NCBI RefSeq assembly: GCF_029784155.1
Contig: NC_073691.1
Location: forward strand, 54,011,978-54,075,977
Origin: Uranotaenia lowii
Lineage: Eukaryota; Arthropoda; Insecta; Diptera; Culicidae
Reading direction: 5' to 3'
Length of the DNA: 64,000 bases
Shown: one piece after another, positions 50,638 to 62,500 of the stretch
How the letters are laid out: each line of letters opens with the position of its first letter
Position numbering within the stretch: position 1 is the first letter of the stretch
Program-made: the position numbers and the translations under genes
Notes under the pieces: generated by a model
The model's database searches: none
The model's input: only the letters and a program-made list of their open reading frames with translations
Told to the model about the DNA's origin: nothing

Positions 50638-53600
50638 TATCATCTGTACTTTCCCTATCAAGAGTTTGTACCTTACACATTCATCAATTGTACTGCCCCT
50701 CACATAGGCTAATACTCTATACATTCATCAATTGTACTATCCCTCTCAAGAGTTTGTACCTTTCCACTTCAAAAATTGAACTTTCCTTACACGGGTTTGT
50801 ATATTAACATTTCTTATACCGTGATGCCCCTCTGAGGGGTTTGTACCTTCCACATTCATCAATTGTATTGCCCCTCTCAGGAGTTTGTTCCTTATAACTT
50901 CAAAAATTGTACTGCCCCTCTCATGGGTTTGTACGTTACACTTTCCTTATATGCACTTCCCTTCTCAGGGGTTTGTGCCTTACTACTTCAAAAATTGTAC
51001 TGCCCCTCTCAGAGGTTTGTACCTTACACTTTCATCCCCAGTACTGTCCCTCTCAGGGATTTGTACCTTATCACTTCGAAAACTGTACTGCCCCTCTCAG
51101 AGGTTTGTATTTTACCATATCTTCCATTGTACTGCTCCTCTCAGGGGTTTGTACCTTACACATTTATCAATTGTACTGCCCCTCTCAGGGATTTGTACTT
51201 TATCACTTCAAGAACTGTACTGCCCCTCTCAGAGGCTTGTACCTTACACTTTCATCCTCTGTACTGTCCCTCTAAAGGATTTGTACTTTACCACTTCAAA
51301 AATTGTACTGCCCCTCTCAGGGGTTTGTACCTTACCACTTCGAAAATTGTACTGCCCCTTTCAGGAGTTTGTACCTAATACTTTCATCGTATCACCTCTC
51401 AGGGGTTTGTAATATATCACTTCAAAAATAATACTTTCCTCTCAAGGGTTTGCACCTACACTTTCATCCTCTGTACTGTTCCTCTCAGGAGTTTGTACCA
51501 TACCACTTTGAAAATTGTACTGCCCCTCTCAAGGGTTAGTACTGTAACACTTCAAAAATTTTACTGCCCTTCTCAAGGGTTTGTACCTAAACTCGCATCA
51601 TATGTACTGCCCCTCTCAGGAGTTTGTACCATACCACATTAAAAAATTGTACTACCCCTCTCAAGGGTTTGTACTTTAACACTTCGAAAATTTTACTGCC
51701 CCTCTCAAGGGTTTGTACCTAAACTCTCATCATATTTACTGCCCCTCTCAGGAGTTTGTTCCTTACCACTTTGAAAATTGTACTGCCCCTCTCAAGGGTT
51801 TTTACCTTACCACTTCAAAAATTGTAATGCCCCTCTCAGGGGTTTGCACTATACACTTACATCGTGTGCACTGCCTCTCTCAGGGGTTTGTACCTTACCA
51901 CTTCTAAAATTGTACTGCCCCTCTCAAGGGTTTGTACCTAAACTCTCATCATATGTACAGCCCCTCTCAGGAGTTTGTGCCATACCACTTCGAAAATTGT
52001 ACTGCCCCTTTCAAGGATTTGTACTTTAACACTTCGAAAATTGTACTGTCCATCTCAAGGGTTTGTATCTAAACTCTCATCATATGTACCGCCACTCTTA
52101 AGAGTTTGTACCGTGCAACTTTGAAAATTGTACTGCCCCTCTCAAGGGTTAGAACTTTAACACTTCGAAAATTATACTGTCCCTCTCAGGGGTTTGTACC
52201 TAACATTTTCATCGTATCGCCTCTCAGGGGTTTGTAATTTATCACTTCGAAAATTGTACTGCCCCACCCATGGTTTTGTACTTACACTTTTATTATCTGT
52301 ACTGCTCATCTCAGGTGTTTGAACCCTACCACTTCTAAAATTGTACTGCTCCTCTCAAGGGTTTGTACCTAAACTCTCATCATATGTACTGCCCCTCTCA
52401 AGAGTTTGTACCATACCACTTCGAAAATTGTACTGCCTCTCTCAAGGGTTTGTACTTTAACACTTCGAAAATTGTACTGCCCATCTCAAGGGTTTGTATC
52501 TAAACTCTCATCATATGTACCACCCCTCTTAGGAGTTTGTACCATACCACTTTGAAAATTGTACTGCCCCTTTCAAGGGTTTGTACTTTTCCACTTCGAA
52601 AATTGTACTGCCCCTTTCAGGGGTCTGTACCTAACACTTTCATCATATCACATCTCAGGGGTTTGTTATTTATCACTTCGAAAATTGTACTGCCCCTCCC
52701 AAGGGTTTGTGCCTACACTTTCATCATTTGTACTGTCCCTCTCAGGGGTTTTAACCCTACCACTTCGAAAATTTTACTGCCCCCCTTAGAAATGTGTACC
52801 GTACCACTTTGAAAATTGTACTGCTCCTCTCAAGAGTTTGTACTTTACCACCTCGAAAATTGAACTGCCCCTCTCAGGGGTGTGTACGTAACACTTTCAT
52901 CGTATCACCTCACAGGGGTTTGTATCTTATCACTTTGAAAATTGTACTGCCCCTCTCAAGGGATCGTGCTTACCCTTTCATCATCTGTACTGCCCCTCTC
53001 AGGGATTGGAACCCTACCACTTCGAAAATTATACTTTCCTCTCAAGGGTTTGCACCTACACTTTCATCCTCTGTACTGTCCCTCTCAGGGATTTCGAAAA
53101 TTGTACTGCTCTTCTCAGAGGTTTGTATTTTACCATTTCTTAAATTGTACTGCTCCTTTCAGGGGTTTGTATCTTACACATTCATCAATTGTACTACCCC
53201 TCTCAAGGGTTTATACTTTACCACTTCGAAAATTGTACTGCTTCTCTCAAGGGATTGTACCTACAATTTCATCATATGAGTTTGTACTATACCACTTCGA
53301 AAATTGTACTTCCCCTCTCAAGGGTTTGTACTTTACCACTTCGAAAATTATACTGCCCCCCTCAGGGGTTTGTACCTAACACTTTCATCGTATCACCTCT
53401 CAGGGGTTTGTACTTTAACACTTCGAAAATTGTACTGCCCCTCTCAGGGGTTTGTACCTAACACTTTCATCGTATCACCTCTCAGAGGTTTGTAATTTAT
53501 CACTTCGAAAATTATACTTTCCTCTCAAAGGTTTGCACCTACACTTTCATCCTCTGTACTGTTCCTCTCAGGGATTTGTACCTTACCACTTCGAAAATTA

Positions 53601-53825
53601 TACTGCCCCCCTCAGAGGTTTGTATTTTACCATTTGCTCTGATGCTCTTTTCAGGGGTTTGTACCTACTTCGAAAATTGTATGGCCCTCTCAAGGGTTTA
53701 TACTTTACCACTTCGAAAATTGTACTGCCCCCTCAGGGGTTTGTACCTTACACATTCATCAATTGTTCTACCCCTCTTGGAGATATGTTTTTTAACTTAT
53801 CGGCTGTACCATCCCTCTCGAGTAG
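50638..53825 (+). repeat. 44-bp minisatellite, about 70 copies
   Basis: The unit reads approximately 'attgtactgcccctctcagg', 'ggtttgtaccttaccacttc', 'gaaa'. Two kinds of linker, 'acttcgaaaatt' and 'actttcatcctct' or 'acattcatcaatt', alternate in places (for example 51000-51300), suggesting a dimeric higher-order unit. The core CCCCTCTCAGGGG is a dyad between two GTAC sites. Long ORFs in several frames arise because most units lack stops and 44 is not divisible by three; they are not genes. Confidence 0.93.
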
Positions 53826-55910
53826 AATGTCCAGTTTTGCTTTCAATTTTTTTTTCATGTTCTTGTCCTCCATTTTCTTCTCTTTTTTTTAACTCCCCCT
53901 TTTCAAATGTCGGTTTTCACAGCCTAGAGAATTTTTTTTCTCCCTTTTTACACATTTTTAAACTTTTTTTTTTCAATACAGACCCCGTTCGATTTTGGCA
54001 ACATTCGAGTAAAACCGATCGTTTGTGACAACATCCAAAAAATACGATTTTTTGGTCAATTTTATTTTTTATTTTCATTGCAAATTAATCAAAATTATTA
54101 ATAAATGTAATATTAGCATGAAGTTTTTTTTTGTATTTGGCCAAATTGTTTTAGATTTAAACAGCAAAAAGGAACGGGATCAAATTCCATTTTCGATTAT
54201 TTATCTCTATTTTCCCATTCTTTTTTTAGCCTTTCCGACTACTCTCTTTCTGCGTTCTTCGTTTCTTATAATTCAATGACATTTCATATTCCCTTTTTTT
54301 AAATCATCCTTTTCTCAACTCCTCAATATTCGAATTTCAATTTGTTTTCTTTTGAACGGTTCTTTAACTTCCTCAATTCACCACTATATATTTGCCTTTC
54401 TCACTTTTCTTGAATTCTTATTCTATTTAATTTATCTTTTTCTCAAAATATCCTTCATCCATTTTTTTTGTCATTCATCCTTATCCGTTTTTTCATTTCC
54501 TATTCGTTTCCTTCCATTTTTCACGTTTCATTTTCTTTTCTCCCTTTTGTTCATTCTGTTTTTCTGCACAATAGTTTCCATTTTCAATTGTAATTTTTTT
54601 CTACTCTTTACTAACATATTCTTATTTTTTCTTTCCTTTTTCGGCCTTTTTTGTCGTAAACTCTACTCCGTTTCTCCATTGAGCTGTTATTAGCCATTGT
54701 ATTTTTTTTTAATTTTCTCTTCATTTTTATTCTTTTTTCTTCTTTTCTCCATTTTTTTCAAGTACTCTATTCTTTCTGAATAATCCTTATTAAATCTCTT
54801 CAATTGTCCAATCCAATCTATTCCATTGAGAGTGTTTTAGCCATTTTAACATTTTTAGTATTCCTTTTTCTATTTTATTTTTCTTATTTTCCCATCGTTT
54901 TATTTTCATCCTATTCCGTTTCTCCATCCCCATTAGTAATTCTCCATTCTCACATTTCATTTTATTCTCTTATTTATTTTCATTTTTTTTTACAATTTTA
55001 TATTTTCTGTTGCGTTTCTCATTCTTCAATTACATTCTTTTTCATCTCATTTCAACTCAACAATTGTTCAATTTAAACCGGTTTTTTCTTTATGTTTTAT
55101 TGTTTAGTTATGTTTATGTTTCTCATTATTTCATTTCTCCCATTATTTTTGGCCTCCATTTTCAATCGTTCCATTTTTAATTTCTATCTTTCTAACTTGG
55201 GTGTCCCATCATGCAGATTTTATTTTCATTTTTCTTTTTCTTATTTTTTATTGAATTTCTTCCATTTCTTCTCACTCCCTTGGTCGATATTTTAGATTCG
55301 GATTTCATTTTGTCCTTTTCCATTATTACTTTGATAGCCTTACATCCTACTCTCTTCCAAGTTTTTTTTATCTAGTTTATTTCTCTTTTTTTCAATACTT
55401 TTTTTTCGTTCATCCTACTACCTTTCTCCATCCAGCATTGACAACTGTTAATTTTTCGCCATTCATTTTATTTTTACATGTATCCATTTTTTTTATTTTA
55501 AAATCAATTTTCATTAGTTTGCATTTTTTTCATTTTTCAATTACATTATCATTAATCATTCGTCAATTATTTCTAAATAATTTTTTTTTAAACACTTCAG
55601 TCGTCGCATTACATTTTTTTCTTAGGGGATTCTTGTTATTTGTCACTTTTCCACTTTTTATTGTATTTAACTTCTCCCATCCTCATTTTTTTCATTTTTC
55701 ACTAACATATTCATTTTGAATAATCTTTATTTCAGCACTCAAGTTGTCGAATTTCAATTTTTTTCGAATGTTGGATTCTTCTTCCTCAATTCACCGCTTT
55801 TCTTTCATTTTTCACTTTCCCTTTTCCATCCTCAATCATGTTCTGTAACAATATTTTCATTTTGAATCCTCCATCTTCCATTGATCATTTTCCATTCTCT
55901 CCATTTTACA
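53826..55910 (+). repeat. Pyrimidine-rich low-complexity tract
   Basis: About 2 kb almost entirely of T and C on the plus strand, with recurring 'ttccatttttc', 'tttcatttt' and 'cattttt' words and no fixed period. ORFs here translate into Phe/Leu/Ser-rich strings and are not credible proteins. Confidence 0.7.
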
Positions 55911-56417
55911 GAACTCGAGATGCCCCTCATTGCTTCGTACGTCCCAAAAAATTAAAATGGCCCATAAACGCCAGCAAGCGTCTCCATATCACCAATTGTT
56001 TCACAAATCAATAAATTTTGAATCCTTCAACTAATAACAAAGGAATCACTTACCGACTGTGCCATTATCGAGATAGACCCGTATATTCAACACATATTTT
56101 CCTGTACCTAATCTCCAGAACCTTTCTTTTCTACAACAAAATCAAAATTTTACTTTTAACAGCCATCTTCTCTCACTCAAATAAGTCTGTAAACTGGTTA
56201 CATGTTTCACTTTCAACTGCCGTCACACAAACACATTCCTCTCTTATTCCAAAACTCTAAACAGTCCTCTCTCACTGATCATCACGAGACACGAACGCTC
56301 TTAGATTCTTTCGAGTAAATATCTGACATGTTTAGCTCTCCTAGTCAGTGATGCCAATCTTACGGTTGTTCATTTTTTCCTTTTATTCCATCTGAGATAC
56401 TCGCTATATTCCATTCA
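55911..56417. other. Unique DNA between arrays
   Basis: No gene is supported; the 80-residue frame at 56018-56260 is not recognisable. Confidence 0.4.
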
Positions 56418-57523
56418 AAGAGTAGAGTGGAGGATTGTAGAGTAGAGTAAAATTAAAAAGAGTAGAAAAGAGAAGAGTAGAGAACAGAAGAGTAGACCAG
56501 AGATGAGTAGAGTAGAGTACAATAGACAAGAGAATAGTAAAATATAATAGAGAATAGTAGAGAAAATTAGACAAGAGGAGAGTAGGGTAGAGAAGAGTAA
56601 AGTAGAGTAGAGAAGAGTAAAGAAGAGTTGAGAAGAGTAGAGTATTATGCAGTCGAGAAGAGTAGAGTAGAGACAGAAGCAGAAGAGAGTTGTGTTGAGT
56701 AGAGGAGTGGAGTGAGTGGAGTGAGTGGAGTAGAGCTAAATAAAGTTAAGTGGAGTACAATACAGTAAAGAAGAGAAGAGCGGAATAGAGAAGAGTAGAG
56801 TAGAGTGGAATATAGAAGAGAAGAGTAGAGTAAAGCAGATAAATGTTGAGAAGAGTAAATCAGAGAGTAGATAGATAAATCAGAAGAGTAGAGAAGAGAA
56901 GAGAAGCAGAACATACAGTAGAAAAAAGAAGAGTTGGGTAGAGTAGATTACAGTAGGATGGAGTAGAATAGAGAAGGACAGAATAGAGTAGAGAATAGAA
57001 GAGTTGAGTAGAGTAAAGTAAAGAAGAGTTAAGAAGAATTGAGTACAATAGAGAATAGTAGAGTTGAGTTAAATAGAGAACAGTGGAAAAAAATTGAGGA
57101 GAGTAGAGTAAAGGTGATAAGAGTAGAGAAGGGTAGAAAATGGTAGAGTTGAGTAAAGTTGAGAAAAAATGATAAGAGAAGAGAATAACAGAGAAGAAAA
57201 GAGTAGAGTTGTGTAGAGTAGAGTAAAGTACAGTTGAGTAGTGAAGAGAAAAGCTGTGTAGAGTAAAGTAGAATACAGTAAAGTAGACTAGAGTAGAGTA
57301 GAGTAAAGTTGAGTAAAGTAGAGAAAAGTTAAAGTGAAGTAGAGTAGACAGGAGAAGAGAAGAGAAGAGTAGAAATGAATAGTATTCGGTAGGGTAGAGT
57401 TAAGTGAAGTGAGAAAAGTTGAGTAGAGTAGAATAGAGTAAAGTTATGTGAAATTCAAAATAGTGAAGTTGAATAGAGTAGAGAAGAGTAGAGAAAAGTA
57501 GAGTAGAGTAGAGTAGAGCAGTG
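56418..57523 (+). repeat. TAGAG pentamer satellite, left part
   Basis: Irregular array of GAGTA/GAGAA-type pentamers, purine-rich on the plus strand. The minus strand is open for up to 89 codons of Ser/Leu/Tyr-rich nonsense. Confidence 0.93.
57510..57523 (+). repeat. Target duplication of the GC-rich insert, left copy
   Basis: AGAGTAGAGCAGTG occurs here and at 58331-58344, on either side of the insert. The 'gcagtg' variant makes this more than satellite background. Confidence 0.65.
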
Positions 57524-58330
57524 TTTTTTTTTATTAGTTGGTAACCACAGGTGGTAAATCCCGGTTTACGGATTGTATTCCAAGGCACGGCGAGCCACCG
57601 CGTCCCCCCAGTTTGCTACTCTGGGTCCATGGGTACAATGGGCAGACTCATGATATACTCCGTGTATACCCCCTACTCCCTAAACTCCATCTGGGGCCGC
57701 AGACCTGGTTCCCACCTCGAACTGTTTAGTACACTATGCTTCAATAGTGGGAGGTCTATTCGCGCTAATGCGCTCAAAGGCAATACTCATTAACGAGACC
57801 ACTTTCAGCAAAACCTCTCATCCTTACGACTCAACGCCTGAACTCTCCTCTAACGACTTGAGAACCGACATCTCCTCGCAATGACTCGAGATTCCCACAC
57901 AAACCTCTCCTCTTCGCGACTTGAGGCCTGATCTCTCCTCTAACGACTTGAGATCCGACCCCTCCTCGCATCGACTCGAGGTTTACCTCTCCTCTGCACG
58001 ATTCAAGGCCCGATCTCTCCTCTAACGACTTGAAATCTGACCTCTCCTCGTAATGACTCGAGGTGACCACTTGTACCCCTCCTCTTGTTGGTAAGGGGCC
58101 TGATCCCTCCTCTTACGACTCGGGACCCGACCTCCTATCATAAAGACTCGGGGTTGACCACACAAACCTCTCCGCCTGAAGGTTTGAGGCCTGACCTCTC
58201 CTCTAACGACTCGAAGCCCGACCTCTTATCTTCAGGGTTCGAAGTTTGCCACCTTGCCCGTCGTGTGCCAGATCGAGAGCAGCTTATCCTGGACTCGCGC
58301 CTGTCACGGTACACGCGCGGGACTTAACGC
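57524..58330 (-). mobile_element. 807-bp retroposed insert in the pentamer satellite
   Basis: A GC-richer, non-satellite block. Its left end is a T run (57524-57532), so on the minus strand it ends ...CTAATAAAAAAAAA, a poly(A)-like tail with AATAAA. A 14-bp duplication of satellite flanks it. Inside, 57830-58250 is a run of related phrases on 'cctctcctctaacgacttgag' and 'ctcgaggttgacc', about 30 bp each and partly in triplets. No endonuclease or RT is encoded. It is best read as a SINE-like or deleted LINE-derived retroposon on the minus strand; the family is not recognised. Confidence 0.6.
57830..58250. repeat. Internal tandem repeats of about 30 bp
   Basis: 'aacgactTGAGatccgacc', 'tcgactCGAGgtttacc' and 'gcgactTGAGgcctgatc' variants follow one another about twelve times, each starting with 'ctctcctc'. 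A higher-order period of roughly 90 bp is suggested by the recurring 'ccacacaaacctctcc' at about 57894 and 58158. Confidence 0.65.
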
Positions 58331-58344
58331 AGAGTAGAGCAGTG

Positions 58345-59500
58345 TGGAGTGAAGTTAGTGTAGAGTAGAGTAGGGTAAAGTGGAGATAAGTGGAGTTAAT
58401 TAGAGTAGAATAGAGTAGACAAGAGAAGAGTAGAGTAAAATAGAGTAGAGTAGAGTAGAGTAGAGTTGAGTGGAGAAAAGAGTAGTAGAGTAGCGTAGAA
58501 TAGAGTAGAGTTGAATAGAGTAGAGTTTAGTAAAGTAGAGAAAAGTAGAATAGAGAAGAGTAGAGTTAAGTTGAGTTGAGTAGATAAGTGTCGAGTAGAG
58601 CAGTTTAGATTAGAGTAGAGTAGAGTAGAGTAGAGTAGAGTAGAGTAGAGTAGAGTAGAGTAGAGTAGAGTAGAGCAGACTATAGCAGTGTGGAGTAAAG
58701 TTGGTGTAGAGTAGAGTAGGGTAAAGTGGAGTTAAGTAAGAGTAGAATAGAGTAGACAAGAGAAGAGTAGAGTAAAATAGAGTAGAGTACAGTAGAGTAG
58801 AGTAGAATAGAGTAGAGTTGAATGAAATAAAGAGTAGTAGAGTAGAGTAAAATATAGTAGAGTAGAGTAGAGTAGAGTTGAGTGGAGAAAAGAGAAGTAG
58901 AGTAGCGTAGAATAGAGTAGAGTTGAATAGAGTAGAGTTTAGTAAAGTAGAGATGAGTACAATAGAGTAGAGTTGAGTTAAGTTAAGTTGATTTGATTAG
59001 AGAAGAGTAGAGCAGTGTAGATTAGAGTAGAGTAGAGCAGAGTAGAGTAGAGTAGAGTAGAGTAGAGGCGTGTGGAGTTAAGTTAGTGTAGAGTAGAGTA
59101 GGATAAAGTGGAGTAAAGTGGAGTTAAGTTAGAGTAGAATAGAGTAGACAAGAGAAGAGTAGAGTCAAATAGAGTAGAGTAGAGTAGATTTGAGTGGAGA
59201 AAAGAGTAGTAGAGTAGCGTAGAATAGAGTAGAGTTGAATAGAATACAGTTGATTAAATAGAAAAGAGAAGAATAGAGTAGAGTAGAGTTAAGTTGAGTT
59301 GAAAAAATTAGAGAAGAGTAGAGCAGTGAAGATTAGAGTAGAGTAGAGTAGAGTTGAGTAGAGTAGAGTAGAGTAGAGTAGAATAGAGTAGAGTTAAGTT
59401 GAGTTGAGAAGAGTAGAATAAAGTAGATTAGAGTAGAAAAGAGTTAAGTTGAGTCGAGAAGCATAGAGCAGGATAGAGTAGAAAAGAGTTAAGATAAGTC
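58345..59500 (+). repeat. TAGAG pentamer satellite, right part
   Basis: Continuation of the array, with a pure TAGAG stretch near 58613-58673. A longer higher-order segment ('gcagtgtggagt..agttagtgtagagtagagtaggg') recurs near 58340, 58686 and 59067, so units of about 350 bp have been duplicated. Confidence 0.9.
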
Positions 59501-62500
59501 ATGAACCAAAAGGTTGAAAGTTTTTTTTAGCAAAAGAGCTTAAAATAGATCAATGACCATAAAAGATTAAAGGAGTAGAATGTGATTGACTATATAAGAG
59601 TAAAATTGATAAGAGAAATAGAGGAATAGAGAAGAGAAAGTGGATTAGTGAATTTTTAAGGCAATAGAGAAGATAACAGTAAAATATATTCGCAACTTGC
59701 AACTTTAAACTTTCAACTTTCAACTTTCATCTTCGGTTTTTTAACTTTCACTTTCAATTTTCAACATTCAACTTTTAAATTCGAGACAAGTTCAAATTCA
59801 CCAAATCTCAGCCAAATTCATTTGTACCAAATTTCGATTAAAAATGATATCATCAATTTTTCTAGAAATCACCGAATCTCTCAGTGATTCCTGGAAGTTC
59901 ACGGCTTGGTACCGAACCAAAAAAAAATCCAGTAAATATCCCCACGCAGCGAAGGATATCTATACCCAGAAGTAGCAGTGCCACATATTTATACGTGTAG
60001 GTACACGTTCCGGGAACCCGAAACGGCTCGTTAAAACTGTGTGAAAGTGACACTTCAAGTTTGGAAAAGTTTTGGAGATCTTTGCCAGGAAGTTTTCGCC
60101 GAGGGTCTTCGACGACGACAACGAGTGGGTTTATGTTTCATGTTTTGTGTCGCAGTTGGAGGGTTGAAGTTTCGCTGTTGTTGTCGCTGTTATCATACAT
60201 GCAAGCGGATAACTTTATTAGGCAGCTGGTGTTATCGTTTCGTTCCGGTTCGGAGTGTTTTTCTTTGGCTGATGGAATTATTTTTGGAGACATGGAGATA
60301 CTGGGGTATCAGCTTTCGATGTATCTCTTTTCTCAGAATCAAATAGTAAATATACCTGCAAGGAGCACACGGCAAGGACGTTTCTTTCTTCTACGAATTT
60401 GTGCTATCAATTTTTCTCAAGTATCCTCAAGATATTTTCAATGAAATTATCTGGTGATTGGTTTTTGTTTCTTCCACTGGGGGAACTGTGTCTCAAAGCT
60501 CCGTTATGCTTATCGTGCATTGAAAAGAAACTCGACCTGGCACCTCATTTTCGAGGCCATTTGGCACCAATCGAGTCAGTAGCGTGCCGAAAAGCGGACT
60601 AGGTACTCCTCCAATGTGCCTTCGCTCTTTTGGCAATCATTAACGATTTTAACGCCCCTCATCCCCCGGCATCTCATGGCTCATAAAACCTCTTAACAAT
60701 ATGGTTCGAAGTATAAATACGATTGAAGTACCATCGCCATCGTGATCGTAAACATCATTATCATTATTATTATCATTATCATTATCGTCTGTTTCGTTAC
60801 TGTTGGCTGTCGGGGTGGTTAATCGTTCGTGGGTGGAGCAGAAAACAATTAATTAAGGTTTTTTTGCTTCAAACGAATAGTAAGTAGAACTACAGCGCAG
60901 TATCATTCAAAACGAATAAAAAATGAAGAAACATCTAGATTTAAAAAAAATGCGATTTTTTTTCCAAAATTGATAAAGGATTGTGGAATATCAATGCAAG
61001 GCTTTCTGGTGCAAATATTCAGAACATGTTTCTCCCATTACTTACTTTACTTAAAGAGTATAAAGCATGATCATTGATAGCAGAATATTAAAGCGAAATT
61101 AGTGGCTATAACTAAATTTTTGTTACACAACCAGATTTCATGATTCGGGGTCACTTTGATCACTGTGGTTTTAACTAAAGAGACTCCATATAAAGAGGCG
61201 CAATCTGATCCCTTCCAAAATAATAAGCTTGCAACACTGCTGTAGGGCTGCCTTTAAGACTGCTTGGTTTTGCTTGATTGGAATGACACTGACTGACAAT
61301 CGGAAATTCCAATCGTGATATTTCGTCTCTTTGTTTACGATAGGCTCGTTAGTTGTAAAGTATCTCATCACCTTCAAAATTATTGTTTTGAGGCTATAAT
61401 TAGCACAGAAGGCTTGAAACATCAATAACAGTAATTTTATGTTTCGGCAAAATAGAATTTTCAACGTTTTTTTTTTCAAAAAACAAGTATACTCAAAAGA
61501 TGAACACCGTTGTGCATACTTTAAGGGGTAAAAATTATAAACATTCCTTAATATATTTTTACCACAAAAACAAATGAAATGTTTCCTTCATGCTGTTCCT
61601 ATGTTCTTTTTTATTCAAAGTTAACCAATTGATAGAGTTTTTAGCCAGTTGTTCTACACAAGCCTTCTCATACAAAATGTTCGTTTTTTAATATCCAAAA
61701 ATTATCACAGAATAACTATAAAAGTAATCCTAAAACTATACCTATACAAAGGAAAAAAGTTAAACTTTCATATAAAACAACCGATTTGCTGCTTAATGCT
61801 ATCATTTTATCAGGAGAGGTGTTTGTTTGTGAGTCTTCGAAAAAACAGATATTTTAAAACTTTCAAACAACATTTTAAGTAACAAAAAAAATCTCCAACT
61901 ACAAAACAAATTAAGCATATTTCAAACTCAAATTTTAGGCTTTCAAACGCATTTAAAAACGAATTTCAGATATTTTCACTTCAGACTTAGTAAATGATGA
62001 TTATCTTCAAAAATATCATTTTGATCAAAGTTCCCCCAGTTTACGGTACTCAATTATCGTTTGTTGTTAAAAAAAACTTAATCAATGTTCGTTATGAGAT
62101 TTTAAATTCTCTCTTGAGATGTGGATTAGAGCTAACATTTGAATTTTTAATGATAAAAATCATAAATTTGACCTGTTTTTTGGATAGATGCTTTTTACAA
62201 ACATGATGGGGGCATACAAAAACACATATTGATAAAATGAATTTCTTATTAATTATACCAGAGATTTGAAAATATCAAGAATCTCTTATTATAAATGTCA
62301 TTTAATTAAATGAACCTAACACACTTGTTGTTGATTAAATGTTAATTTTAAGAAATTTGTCAATTATCTTTTTTCCTGGGCTACGTTCAAAATAACAAAT
62401 TATTAAGATTTGTTTTCGAAAACAATTGCTAAGAATTAAAAAAAGATTTTCAAACTCTGATAACACAATGCAATAAAAGTAACACTTTTCCAAGGTTAAA

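Noticed and set aside
50638..53825. CRISPR-like regularity
   Set aside because: Units are contiguous with no unique spacers, there are no cas genes, and the context is eukaryotic.
50863..53892. Long overlapping ORFs with a YCPSQGF / TAPLRGL repeat, suggestive of a repetitive surface protein
   Set aside because: The 44-bp unit rotates through all frames, several frames are open at once, and there are frequent stops. This is a minisatellite, not a gene.
54025..55719. Series of hydrophobic ORFs resembling membrane proteins
   Set aside because: They are translations of the pyrimidine-rich tract; Phe/Leu/Ser content follows from TTT, CTT and TCT codons.
60041..60602. ORFs of 67-127 residues in overlapping frames
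   Set aside because: No motif, no dominant frame and no homology that I recognise.
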